Origin: Acephala macrosclerotiorum
Taxonomy: Eukaryota > Ascomycota > Leotiomycetes > Helotiales > Mollisiaceae
Assembly: GCA_014904845.1 (NCBI GenBank)
Contig: MU119545.1
Location: forward strand, 1-49,888
Length of the DNA: 49,888 nucleotides
Reading direction: 5' to 3'
Below, piece by piece: positions 1 to 11,500 of this stretch (position 1 is its first letter; each line of letters begins with the position of its first letter). The notes under the pieces are model-generated. The model did no database searches. It had not been told where the DNA came from and saw only the letters and a program-made list of their open reading frames with translations. The translations under genes were made by a program, and so were the position numbers.

Positions 1-1350
1 AATATAAAATATAATAAATAATTCGCGATTTCAAATAACGAAAAAAAAATCGATTTTTATAAAAATTTTATTTTAATAATAAAACTAATAAATTATAAAA
101 CTATTTTTGTTTTTATTATTATTTATAATTAAAAAATTAATTAAATAAATATAAAAACAATTTTTTTTTACAAAAATAATAATATTGAAATTTATATCGA
201 TTTACTTATTAAATATAACGTCTTAAAAATTATTAAATTAAATAAAACTTTATATAATTTTAAATAATTATTTTATATATAATACAATATTTTTACTAAT
301 TTTTTTTCGAAATAAAATTTCAAATTTTTCAATATTAATATTTTTATTTTTTATTAAAAAAATATTATTATTATTATTTATATCGACAATTTTTTTTATT
401 ACTAATAGTTTACAAGAAAATATTAATATTATTAAAAAAAATTTATTTTTATTTCTATATATTCAATTTCGATTTATATTACTTTTATTTAAATATAAAA
501 ATTATTTGAAATCGTTTTTATTGTTTTTTTCGTTTTTTACAAATTATTTATTTTTAATTTTTTTTTAAAAAATAATAATATATTAATTTATTTTATTATT
601 AATACTCTAATAAAATCAATAATTTATTTAATTTTAATCAAAAAAAACTATTATATATTGCTTTTTTTTTCGATGAATATATTAATTCGCGATCAATTTT
701 TTTATATATATTATACTCGATATACGATTCAATTTTATTTATATCGTTTTAATCGTTAATCGATTCGTTTTAAACTCGATTAAAATATATATAAAAACGA
801 TAAAAAAAATGTTTTAATATATTTAAAATATATTTAATATATATTTAATTTTTCAAAAATCGATTTAATCGTTTAAAAATTATATCGATTTTAATTGAAT
901 CGATAATCGTAATATTAAACAATCGATATTTGATTACGTTTTCAATATAAAATCGATAATTATTAATTGATTTATTAAATATCAATTTATAGTCTTTTTT
1001 TATCTTATGAAATCGAGTATATTAAACAAATAAATACAATCAAAAAAAACTATTTAATTACAAAAAATTTTCAAGTAAATTAATTTTAGCAATTTAAGTA
1101 TTAATATTATTATTATCTACGAAAACAATTAAAATATTATTACATTTGCAAAAAAATTTTAATTCTATATTTGAATAAAATATATCGATATTTAATATTA
1201 TTTCGTTCGTAAAAAAATTATCGAAAAAAAAGTAAATTTGAAATATATTTATACGTTATAACAAATTACGAATAGATTAATAAAAGTACTATTAAAAGAA
1301 TCGTTTTAAAAATTTCGAATAATTGTAAAAATCGAATAATTTTTATAATC
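1..1350 (+). pseudogene. Copia RT-RNase H remnant of C1
   Basis: This is the decayed C-terminal half of a Copia polyprotein that copied element RNA into DNA and degraded the RNA strand. Reading through stops, bases 1-60 give a remnant of the R-W-V-x-R-G-F block, 60-170 give I-N-Y-K-T-I-F and then I-N-I-K-T-I-F-F (from QMDVKTAF), and 220-270 give K-L-N-K-T-L-Y-N-F-K (from KLNKALYGLK). About 365-400 gives I-I-I-I-I-Y-I-D-N, a mutated Y-V-D-D box. RNase H follows, with a recognisable L-S-Y-E-I-E-Y-I near 990-1020 (from LSSCEAEYI) and A-K-K-F near 1150. Many CAA-to-TAA and Asp-to-Asn changes show it is dead. The assignment rests on several ordered motifs shared with the other copies. Confidence 0.8.
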
Positions 1351-1700
1351 AGAGAAAAAAATTACTTGTTATTAATTGATTATTTGTAAATTGATTCGAT
1401 TTTGATTCGAACGTATTCGATTACAATATCGATTTTGTTTATATCGTTCGAATAATCATTGTATAGAGTACTTTAAATCAAAATAGAATCTTTGTTTGAA
1501 ATCTTAGTTTTTATTATCGATATTTTAATATTAATTTTTATCGCTTTTTTTATTTATCGTTCGTTATTTTTCTATAGACTTTTTTTTTATATAGTTTTGA
1601 TTATAGTTTATCGAAAGTGTAATTAAATATCGCATGTAGTATGTAAAAACTCCTGTATTCGCTCGTTTAAAATATGTAAAAGTGTTCGATCGTGTAAAAA

Positions 1701-1814
1701 TGTCAAAATAAGACTTTTTCTATTTTTTCTGTATATAAAAAGACTTCGCCCTTTTCACATATCAATAACCAAAAAAAAAAGAAACAATAAATACTCATTT
1801 TATACTTTCTAACA
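1701..1814 (+). repeat. Family-C LTR shared by C1 and C2
   Basis: A 114-bp LTR with TG..CA ends (TGTCAAAATAAG at the start, TTTCTAACA at the end). A TATA-like tatataaaaag lies at about 1733-1743. The left flank ('tgtaaaaa') matches what precedes the 3' LTRs of C2 (6576) and C3 (23835), so it is the 3' LTR of C1. The next LTR of the same family lies 4.76 kb to the right, which suggests that it also serves as the 5' LTR of C2. It is less mutated than its relatives at 6576, 8146, 23835 and 40242. Confidence 0.8.
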
Positions 1815-2768
1815 GATTAAAGTGCTCGTAAAGCGTTAGCGTATCGTAAGAATTACTAGCGATAAACTATTATTAATATAATAACTCGAAAGTGTATCGT
1901 AAGTTCGTAAACGTCGTAAACGTTATAAACGCTAGCGTAGACGTTAATATAAACGTAGAAAAACGATAACGAAATCGAGTCGAATTAATAAAAAAATAAT
2001 AATCGAATAATAAAACTTAATATAATAAAATATTATAAAATCAATTAATTTTTTTCGAGTTAAAACGATAGTAATATATAAAAAATAAACGATTGTTTAA
2101 ATTTATATAAAAAATATAGTATATATTAAATATAAACTTAAAATAGTAATATATCTCGAATTTCAACGTAAAAAAATACAAAAATAAAAATTTATAAAAT
2201 TAAATTCGATTGTTTAAAATAGTAAAAATTGAAAATCACTTTAATAAATAATTAATATTTTTTAAATAAACGTTTTTATATAAAATCCGTTAAATTTTAA
2301 TATAATAACTTGTTTCGTTTATTAAAAAAAACTACTTTTTTTTAATAAAATATTCAAATTATTATAAATCGATAAAATATTATCGTAATTAGTAAATTTA
2401 ATAAATTATTATAAATTCGAGTTTAATAAAGTCTTTTTTTCTAGAGTAAATAAACTACGTAAATTATTCTTTCGAGAAATCTAATTAAAAAACTTTATAT
2501 TACTCGAATAATTAAATAAATTTATTTGCGAATCGTTATAAAATATTATAATTTAATATAATCCTTTGATAAATCTATATATATTTTCTACTCGTAAATA
2601 TATTTATAAAACTCGATTATAAAAGTGATCGAAAAAGTAATTAATTTACTCGATCGTACGATCGCAAGTTCGTAATTATCGTAAGTTCGAATTTCGTAGA
2701 AAACTCGAAAACTTATAATCTATTGTTAAAAGAACGGAAATTTCTAGTAGTTTTCTTTGTATAATTTC

Positions 2769-3735
2769 GAGCGTCGTAACGTGTTCGAGAAATTATTTAA
2801 TCGAGTTCGAGTCGTCGTAGTGTGCTCGAAAATTTGTTAATCGAAAAAAGTTTAATATATCGTATTAGAATCGAGAGTTTTTAATAAAATCTTTGGTAGT
2901 TTTTTCTTTTTTCTCGAGAAGTTCGATCGTAAAATCGATCGATCGAGAAAAAGTAATTTCGAGGATTTAATTTAAAACGGTAAAACGCTAAAAAAAAAAA
3001 AAACTGTAAAACTTTTTGTTTATTAAAATTCTAATAAAAAATAATAATTTTAAAATTTTAATTTTTTGTATTTATTCGAGAATTAAAGAACTTTATTTTA
3101 ATTTTTTTATTAAGTTCTTTAAATGATTATAGTGTTTATTTTTTTTTCTTTTTTAGACGTACATATATAAAGATTTAATTATATTATAGTTTTTTAATTT
3201 AATAAAATATATTTTATTATTACGAAAATAATTTCATAATAATTTTTTTTATATTTTTATATAGTTATTAAAATGTGTTTTTCGTTTAATCTATAAAATC
3301 AATTTTAAAATAATACTATAAATTATAATCTCGACTTTTAAACTTCTAATAAAAATTTAATTATCGTAATATATATAAATTCAATTTGAAATCGATAAAA
3401 GATCGAGATTATAATTTATCGAAATAAAAAAAATTGTTTTCTCGAAAAAAAAGTTTAAAGAACTCAAAAAAATTTATCGTATTCGAAATTTTTTTTTTTT
3501 CAAACTTCGTAAAATACTCGAAAATTTGTTATTATTAAAAAATTTATTTTCAAAAAACTTCTAGTAATTTTTTATAGTTTCGAGTTTCGTATCGAATTTG
3601 AAAAATCTTAAAAAAGTTTTTAAGTTTCGTAAAGTACTCAAATATTTATTAGTTCGTTTTTCGAATTTCGTATCGTATTCGAAAAATTATTTATCGAGTG
3701 TTTTTAAAGTACTCGATAAATTATTAACGTGATAA
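2769..3735. repeat. Scattered diverged ~36-bp repeats
   Basis: A motif of the form TTCGTAAAGTACTCGAAAA followed by an A+T stretch and a further TCG recurs at about 2772, 2809, 3506, 3625, 3665 and 3700. The first two lie back to back, as do the last three (37-40 bp apart). Copies differ mainly by transitions. They lie inside the unrecognised 5' internal region of C2. Confidence 0.55.
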
Positions 3736-3824
3736 AACGTAAAATCGATCGAATATTAAACGAAGAATTCTATCGAAGTAATTCGATAATCGATTTTTTT
3801 AAAAGTTTAGTTTTTAAACTATAA

Positions 3825-4054
3825 ATAATTAAAAATCCAATTAAAGACTTTTCTCGTTCAATTGTAGTAAAACTTTTCTCTTTTTTTAGTACAACGTAAA
3901 ACTGTAAATAATTGAAAATTTAATCAAAAACCTTTCTCGTTCGATTATAAACAACGGATTATTTTTTCTTTTGTTATTTAATTATTCTACGAACAAATAA
4001 TACGACGAATAATTAAAAGTTCAATTTAAAAACTTTTTTCGTTCGATCGTAGTA
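3825..4054 (+). repeat. Three 45-bp repeats separated by spacers
   Basis: Copies at 3825-3869, 3908-3952 and 4009-4054 share ATAATTAAAA, then CTTTTCTCGTTCGAT and a final GTAGTA or close variants. Start-to-start spacing is 83 and 101 bp. Differences are mostly transitions. Function unknown; the position is in the 5' internal half of C2. Confidence 0.65.
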
Positions 4055-4163
4055 TTAAACTATCTATTGATCAATATTAGTACATAAAAACTCAAATAAT
4101 ATTAAACGAATTACTAATATTAAAATTTTATTTTCTCTATTTTTAATTCATTTTATTTGGTAT

Positions 4164-4182
4164 ACTCTTTCGAAGAAAGAGT
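4164..4182. other. Perfect 8-bp inverted repeat with 3-nt loop
   Basis: ACTCTTTC and GAAAGAGT flank a GAA loop, and TATA-like bases on both sides extend the symmetry. In RNA this would form a compact hairpin. No role can be assigned. Confidence 0.6.
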
Positions 4183-4889
4183 TCTATAGAAATATATATA
4201 AAAATAAAAAAAACTAAAACGGGAGTAAAATTAATTACTACGTAATAAAACACGTATTTTATAAATCGACAATATTTAATATTATTCGTAAATATAAAAT
4301 TTAAAAATTTAAAAACTTTTTAATTTTCGTTAAAAATAACGATTAAATAATTTCGATATAAATTTAAAGTTTATAATTTTAAATTCCAATATAAAGTTTA
4401 AATATTAATATTACAATTTTTTAAAAACAAAAACGTAAAAAAAACAAAATTATAAAATACGAAATAATAAATACGTCGTTTTTAAATATACGGTAAATCG
4501 AATATAATATTATTATAAAATAAAATATTATAAAAACAATTATTCGAATTTTTTACTAATTAAAATTTTAAAAATAATTACAATTATTTAAAAGTTTATA
4601 AATATCGATAAATAAAACGAGTTTAATCAATATTAAAAAACAAATAATAATATCGTAATAATCGCTATAAACAATAAAAATAAAAAATAAAAATTTATAA
4701 ATTTATTAAATTAATACAATCAAAAATAAATCGTATTACTTATATTATTATTTTAAAAAACGTTTTTATTAAATATATAAATATTATTTACGTTTAAAAA
4801 CTTTATACGATCGTAAGAATAATTACGTAAAATTATTTAAATTTCGATTTTTATATTTTAATAAATTCGTAAAATTAAAAAAAATATAT

Positions 4890-6210
4890 ATATATATATA
4901 ATATTAATATACGATAAATAATTGGATATTTTAATTAGTAATACGATTTTAATTTTAACGAAATATTCGTTTTTATAATTAAATTTATAAATTATAAAAT
5001 TATTTTTATTTTTATTATCGTTTATAATTAGAAATTAAAATAAATAAATATTAAAACTATTTTTTTATAATAAAATCGAAAAAAAAATTATATTGATTTT
5101 TTTTATTAATTATAGCGTTTTTAAAACGATTATATTTAATAAAACTTTTTATAATTTTAAATAATTTTTTCGAGTATAATATAATATTTTAAATTTTTTT
5201 TTATCGAATGCGATTTTTAATTTTTAAATGTAAATTTTTTAGTTTTTTATTAAAAAAAAATATTATTATTATTATTTATATTAACGATTTTTTTATTATT
5301 AGTAATTCGATAATTAATATTGATTATTTAAAAAGTTATTTTAAATACCGATTTTAAATATTCGATTTTAAATCGTATTATTTTTATTTCGAAATAAAAA
5401 TTAATTAAAATTATTAAAATCGTATATTTTACATTTTTTAAAAATTTATTTTCATAAAATTTTTAAAGATTATTTTATAATAAACTATATTTCGATTTAT
5501 ATTTCAATAAAAAATTTTAATCGTTTTATTTTTATCGACGTTTATTATTAAATCGATAAATATTTTTGATAATAATATTAATTTGTAATCGATTTTTTTA
5601 TATATATTATATTTGATATATAATTCGATTTAATATTTACGATTTTAATTGTAAATCGATTTATTTTTAATTTTTTTTTGATTTATATATTCGTTATAAA
5701 ACGAATCTTTTAATATTTTAAAAAAAAAATTTCGAGAATTTATTAAATTTTTAACGAATTATACGAATTTTAATTAAATTAATAATTCGAATATTCGATA
5801 TTTTATTTTCAAATATATATTTAATATCGATTTTACTATTATTTTTTAATTTTTTAAATACTAATTTACGATTTTATTTTCTTCTTATAAAATAAAATAT
5901 ATCGATTAAATAAACGTTATTAAAAACAATATATAACTATAAAAATTCTTTAAATAAATTTATTTAAATTTAAATTTCGATTTTAATATAATTATTATTT
6001 ATAAAAAAAATTTAAAAAAATTTATTTTAATTAAAAACTCGTAATTTTACGATTAATTAAAATATATCGATATTTAATATTATTTTATATAGAAAAAAGT
6101 CGTTAAAAATCGTATAAAATTAAAATAAATTTTAATATTGAAATAAATTGTAAATAATTTTAATAAAATTTTATATTGAAATAAATTTTAAGTTTTTAAA
6201 AAAAATTGTA
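4890..6210 (+). pseudogene. Copia RT-RNase H remnant of C2
   Basis: Decayed reverse transcriptase and RNase H. In one frame from about 4896, read through stops, the order is R-stop-I-I-G-Y-F-N (from RWVVRGFN), D-F-N-F-N-E-I-F (from DFNETFA), K-F-I-N-Y-K (from KPINYK), then I-N-I-K-T-I-F-L (from QMDVKTAFL, about 5040-5066). The KLNKALYG block and an I-Y-I-N-D remnant of Y-V-D-D follow to about 5300. An RNase H remnant with paralogy to C1 continues to about 6210. Essentially all Gln codons of these motifs have become TAA, a RIP signature. Not functional. Confidence 0.8.
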
Positions 6211-6575
6211 AAAATAAAATAATATAAAAAATTTTTACTCGAAAATTATTATTTTTTAATTATTATTTTTATTTTTTATTTTTTATTTAAATCGATTTTT
6301 TAATAATTAATAAATATTTTATTTAATTATTATCGATTTTTTTTTGGTTTATTAAATCGTTCGAATTCTTATTATATTTTTATTTTTATTTTTATTCGAT
6401 ATTAATTTTAAATTTTAAATCGAATTTTATTTTTTTCGATTTATTATTTTTTTTATAAATTTTTTTTTATTAGATTTTAATTATAGTTTATTAAAAGTAT
6501 ATTTTGATATTAAATATATAAAAACTAGTTTTTATTTTTGTATTTAATTTATAAAATTTTTTATTAAAATAAAAA

Positions 6576-6694
6576 TATTAAAATAAAATTTTATTTTATT
6601 TTTCAATTTTTTATTTTATATAAAATATATAAAAAAATTTCGTTTTTTTTTCTTTAAAATATATATAAAAAATAGTTTATTTTATTTTTTAATA
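6576..6694 (+). repeat. 3' LTR of C2
   Basis: A 119-bp LTR aligning with 1701-1814: start TATTAAAATAAAA (from TGTCAAAATAAGA), TATA-like centre, end TTTTTTAATA (from TTTCTAACA). Both TG and CA ends have been converted to TA. The preceding bases match those before the C1 and C3 3' LTRs. Confidence 0.75.
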
Positions 6695-7711
6695 CTTATA
6701 TTAATTATAATTATTAGAGAATAAAATCTTATTTTGAATTTATTATTTATTAAATTAAATTTAACGTAATTAATTATAATTTTTTTATTTTTTCAATTTT
6801 TATAAAATTTATATTATTTAATACGAGAACGTAAAAATTAATTATATTTAAATAAATTAAAAATTTCAATTTTTATAAAATAATAAAAATAATTATTTTA
6901 TATAATTAAAATTTTAAATTTTAATAAAATTGAGAATTTAATCTTTTTTTTTTTTTCAATATTTATAATTATTATAATATTAACGATTGTTTTATAGTAT
7001 TATAAAATTATTATATTTTATAAATATTATTAGCGTATTATACGCATCAAGTAAATTAATAATTTTAATTTAAAATATTAAATAATATTAAATTTTAAAA
7101 ATTTAAAATTTAAAAAAATAAAAAAAAAATTTATAGTATTTATTTAAAAACTAAAATCGTTCTCGAAAAACGAAATCGTTCTCAAAATTTTAATAATAAA
7201 ATCGTTAAAATTTTTGAGATCGTTATTATAATTTCGATATTATAAAATTTTATTATATGCGAACATTAAAATAAATTAAAATTTAATTAAATATTATTAA
7301 ATTTTAAACGATTTTATTAATTTATAATTATATAAATTAATAAAATATAATCGTATTTAATAAAAATTATAATTATAATTATAATACTTTTTTAAATATT
7401 TTTATAATAATATAATGCAATTTTAAAAAAAGTTTTTAAAAAGTTTTGTTTTTAAAATTATATATTAAATAAATTAAATTAAATTAAATAAATCGATCGT
7501 AATAATTTAATATAAAAAACGAAAAATTTAAAAAAAAAAAATTTAATATAAAACTCGAAAATATATTTTTATTTAAAACGTTAAAATAATATTTTATTAT
7601 AAATTGAAAAAATTTAATTAAATAATAATTAATTAATAAAATAAAAAAATTTATATTAAATAAAAAAACAAAATAAAAATTAAATTTAATACGAAATAAA
7701 AATCTATAATT
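6695..7711 (-). other. Degraded element remnant G between C2 and F
   Basis: About 1 kb of strongly A+T-rich DNA with no recognisable gene. Read on the - strand, the bases next to 7711 start aattatagattttta, which resembles the primer-binding site and leader of C3 and F. It may therefore be the 5' internal start of another family-C element whose 5' LTR is the one at 7712. Bases 7265-7600 are repeated in the same orientation at about 41290-41720. Confidence 0.4.
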
Positions 7712-7830
7712 TATTAAAATAAAATAAAATATTTATTATATATATTTAAAAATAAATTTTTTTTATTATATATTTTATATAAAATAAAAAAATAAAAAAT
7801 AATAATAAAAAATAATAATAAAAATTACGA
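7712..7830 (-). repeat. 3' LTR of F
   Basis: On the - strand this aligns with the C2 LTR, including the shared central TTTTATATAAAATATATAA block and the end ATTTTAATA. The start is blurred by simple repeats (aataataataaaaa), so the right boundary is approximate. Confidence 0.6.
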
Positions 7831-7929
7831 ATTTAAATAAAAAATTTATTTTAATTTAAAGTATTTTATATAGTAATTATTCGAATAATATAAATAAAAT
7901 CAATATTATAATTAAATATATTTAAATTG

Positions 7930-8145
7930 AAATCGAATTAATTTACGAATAATTAATTAAACGATAAATTTTTTTTTTTTTAATTATAAAAATTATTCGA
8001 TTTTTATAATCATTTGAAATTTTTAAAACGATTTTTTTTAATAATATTTTCGTTAATTTATTCGTGATTTATTATAATATATATATTTATTTTGAATTTA
8101 TTTTTTTTTCGATAATTTTTTTACGAACGAAATAATATTAAATAT
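7930..8145 (-). pseudogene. RNase H tail of F
   Basis: Read on the - strand from 8145 leftwards, this continues the RNase H frame with A-T-TTCGTTCGTAAAAAAATT (V-R-K-K-I region in C1, about 1199-1220) and the conserved tail to the K-I-E end. It joins the upstream part at 23976 across the C3 insertion; the target duplication is aatat (8141-8145 and 23976-23980). Confidence 0.7.
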
Positions 8146-8551
8146 TATTAAAAAAACAAATTTAAACTCGAAATACGTACTATTGTAGAAGAGCAATAGA
8201 GCACAAAGCAAAAAGGCCCAACCGTAGGTCAGTTCGTCTTAGCCAGTGGGCTAGACTCATTCGAAGTAATCCGTAATCCGTAAATCAATCAATCAATCAG
8301 TCAGAGTAGAAGTAGAAAGGGTTGTTGATTAGTCTATGGTGAGCGAAAGCTCCTTATGTACTAGAAAACACGTGACCAGTACTGCTTTCGAAACTAGCTA
8401 TTTACAAGGATTTTTAAAGAGAGAGCATATAGCCCTACCACACTATAAACACGTGTTTTTAATTTTCTATATAATTTCTTTATATATATAAAAAGTTTTT
8501 AGTTTTTTTTATACTTTATATCGAATATATATTCAATTATATTTTTTAACA
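8146..8551 (+). repeat. 5' LTR of C3, interrupted by a solo LTR
   Basis: It begins TATTAAAAAAACAAATTTAAAC and ends ATTTTTTAACA. It matches the 3' LTR at 23835-23975 over its whole length except for the 259-bp insertion at 8184-8442. The 3' LTR reads acgtattataaat where this one reads acgtactat, insertion, ctataaac. A CACGTG palindrome occurs at 8450-8455. Confidence 0.85.
8184..8442 (-). repeat. Solo LTR, nearly unmutated
   Basis: A 259-bp insertion of ordinary base composition within a very A+T-rich LTR. On the - strand it starts TGTGGTAGGGC and ends CTTCTACA, giving TG..CA ends with a short terminal inverted repeat. The flanks ctat (8180-8183 and 8443-8446; actat if one A is counted with the site) are duplicated. 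It contains (ATCA)n at about 8284-8298 and CACGTG at 8369-8374. No coding capacity. The orientation is a guess from similarity of layout with the B LTR (TGTGG start, CACGTG, GATT repeats). A small non-autonomous element is the alternative. Confidence 0.7.
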
Positions 8552-8566
8552 AATTATAAATTCGAG
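8552..8566 (+). other. Primer-binding site of C3
   Basis: AATTATAAATTCGAG directly follows the 5' LTR. The first 12 bases differ only by G-to-A or C-to-T from GGTTATGAGCCC, the complement of the anticodon arm of fungal initiator tRNA-Met. Drosophila copia uses the same half-tRNA primer. The identification is inferred because the site itself is mutated. Confidence 0.55.
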
Positions 8567-11500
8567 AATTTCATATTTAAATTCAATTAAACAAATTATT
8601 TTATTTGTTTATTGAAATTTTATCGATTTATTTGATTAAATTTTTTTTATTTATAAAAAAAATATATTCAAACTAATATTTTAAAAGTAATTTTAATTTT
8701 TACGTTTTATAAATATTATTAAAAACAAATCTTTTAAAAATTAAACAATTAATTATTTTTTTAATATAAAGTTTTTTTTTTTTTTAATATTTTAATATAA
8801 AATCGTTTATTTTATTTTATTTCGAATTTATTATTTTTATTAAAATTTAAATCTATTACATTTAATATATTTAAAACGAAATTATTTATTTATTTATTAA
8901 TAAATAATTTATTTTTTTAATTTTTTTATATTTTTTTATTGTTTTTTTTTATATTTAAAATATTAAATTATTTTTTAATTTCTTTATTCAAAAAAAATTT
9001 TACGTTCGAAATCTCGAATTTATAATTTTAATATATTATATAAATAATCAATTATTTATTAAATTAATTATTAATTATATATTAATACTAATAAATAAAT
9101 TTATTATTTTAATCGTATTTTTATAAATTTTTCAATTTTTAATCAAATATTACAAATTAAAAATAATATTTTTATTTCAAATAATTTTTATACTACGAAT
9201 ATTTTTATTAATCGTAATAATTTATATTTTAATAATTGCAATTTAATTATATTTACAATATAAAGATTTTATTTTTTAATGTTTTAATAATTTATAAAAA
9301 TTTTATAATAATAATTATTATAATTAAAAATTAATTATTAATTTATAAAACAATAATAAATAATTAAAATAAAAAAAATCGAAATAAAAAATAATATATA
9401 AAATTAATAAAAAATTATATTGAAAATTTTATTTATTTTATTTTTATTAAATAAATTTTTTTTTAAATTCGAAAAAAAATTTTTATTATCGTTTTATATA
9501 ATATAATTTTAATTAATAATTTTATTATATTCAAAATATATTTAAAAAAAAATTTAATTTAAATTATTTTTTATTCAATTTAAAATTTTACAATTTAAAA
9601 ATTTTATTTACAAATACAAACTTTTAAAAAAATTATTATTCTTTTACGAATTTTATCGATTTATTCAAATTTATATTTCAATTTTTTCAAAAAATTTAAA
9701 TTTTTTTTTTATTTTTATTTTTTTTTTATAATTTTTATTTTTATATTTAATTTAATTATTGATTTTTTTTATCGAATTTTTTTTTTCAATTTATTGTTTT
9801 CGTTTTTATTTTAAACTATAAATCGATTTAAAAATTCAATTTAAATATTTATTTTTTTATTTTTTATTATTTAATTAATTGATTTAAAATTATATAATAA
9901 TTTTTTTTAATAATTTTTAATTAAAACTCGTAAAAATCTCATTCGTATAATATTATTATATAAATAATCTCGAATTCAATATTTTAATATTTTTTTTTAA
10001 AAAAAAAAATTATTTTTACGAATTTTTTTTTTTATAATTTTTTTTTTTTTTCGAAATTTTTTTTTTTCAAAATTTTATTTTTTATTTTTTCGATTACATT
10101 TTTCGATTTAATTTAAATTTTATTATAAAAAACGTTTTCAAATTTCTTTAAAATTTATTTTTATTTTAAAAAATATTATAATTATTTTATTTAATAATTT
10201 ATAATATTTAATAAAATAAAATTTTTAAAAAATATAAAAAAAAAAATATTTTAATTTTTAAAAATAATAAATTTAATTAATAAAAATTTTTTTATAATAA
10301 ACGAATATTCGAATATAATAATATTAATATACGAATCTCGTAATTTATTATTATTACAAATAAATAATCGATTTTAATATTAAAAAAACTAAATCAAAAA
10401 TCCAAAAAATTATATATAATAAAATTATTTTAATATAAAATAAAAAACAAATTTAAACGTATATAATTATTTAAAATAAATACGAATATAATAATTATTA
10501 AAAAATTAAAAATTTTAAATATATTTTTTTAATATTAAATATATTTTAAATTGATTGTAAAATCGATTTTAAAAAATTTATAAAATTTATAATTCGATTT
10601 TATAATTTGTATTTTATAAAATATAATAATATTTTTAATTTTTTTTGATTCATTTTTTTAAATTAATAATAAATTGTAAAAATTTTATTTAATTATAATA
10701 TTTTTTTAAAATTTAATTAATTTTACGATTTTTTTTAAAATTTTAATTTTATTTACGAAATTTTTATTATTATTTTGATTCAATTTTTAATTTTTATTGA
10801 AATTTAAAATTATTCGATTATTACATTTAATAAAATCGTTTAAAAAATATATAATAAAAAAAAATATTAAAATTTTTTTTTTATATTTATTAATATCGCT
10901 TTTTAGTATATAATTAATTTAATTTTAATATTATTGATTTTTATATTTATTACAAAAAATTTCATTATATTAAATTTAAATATTTTTATTTTAAAAAAAA
11001 ATTCAATAAAAAATAAAAAAAATAAAACTATAAATACAAAAAATAAATTTATTTTAAAAAAAATATTAAAAAAATTAAAAATTTTATTTTTATATCGTTT
11101 TAAAAAAACGATTAAAACGTTGATATTATTATAATTATATATATAATTATTAATATAAATTTGAGAGAAATTTTAAAAAAAAAAAATTTTTGAAAATTTT
11201 TAAATAATTTCAATTTAAAATTTGAAATTTAAATTTTTTTTTTTAAATTTTAAATATTTTTTATTAATTATTTAATATTGTTATTTTTTAATAAATTAAA
11301 AAATTCGTTTGAGATTTAATTTTATTTTTATAGATTTTAAATAATTTTTTTTTAATTGTAAATTTTTTTATTTTTTTTTATTTTTAAATTTATTAATTAT
11401 ATCGCGTACAATATTTTTTATAATTAAAAAAATCGTATAATTTAATATAAACGTATTAAATATTAAAATCGTTGAAATTATAATTAAATTAATTTTAATT

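Larger units (their letters stand above)
1..1814 (+). mobile_element. Copia element C1, 3' part, truncated by window start
   Basis: This is the 3' end of a family-C Copia retrotransposon: reverse transcriptase and RNase H remnants, a 3' untranslated stretch (about 1350-1700) and an LTR at 1701-1814. The element continues beyond the left window edge. Its sequence is matched by C2 (4890-6694), C3 (14276-15531 plus 23424-23975), D (20085-21430) and, reversed, F. C1 is the least decayed family-C copy here and is the best reference for the unoccupied sites used to read the nested insertions. Confidence 0.85.
1815..4889 (+). other. C2 5' internal region, gag/integrase not recognised
   Basis: About 3.1 kb between the 5' LTR and the first RT motif. 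In a Copia element this should hold gag, protease and integrase, but I cannot recognise any of them through the mutations. The first 2.2 kb is less A+T-rich than the rest of the window's left half and contains two sets of short diverged repeats (2769-3735 and 3825-4054) and a perfect hairpin (4164-4182). A (TA)n run at about 4884-4902 lies just before RT and is also present before RT in C3 (about 14246-14263). Confidence 0.5.
1701..6694 (+). mobile_element. Copia element C2, apparently complete but decayed
   Basis: LTRs at 1701-1814 and 6576-6694 bound a 4,994-bp element with RT and RNase H in the expected + strand position (4890-6210). The size agrees with F, which measures 4,964 bp once its two insertions are removed. 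Flanks do not show a target duplication (aaaaa on the left, cttat on the right), as expected if the left LTR is shared with C1. The sequence just after 1814 does not fit the primer-binding site seen in C3 and F, so pairing these two LTRs is an inference. Confidence 0.65.

Noticed and set aside
1619..1814. Longer LTR starting at TGTAATTAAATATCG (1619)
   Set aside because: Comparison with the C3 LTR pair and its aatat duplication fixes the family-C LTR start at the TGTCAAAAT position (1701).
10934..11134. 66-codon open frame
   Set aside because: Lys/Asn/Ile/Leu run in A/T-only DNA, no conserved block, no paralogue support; expected by chance at this composition.
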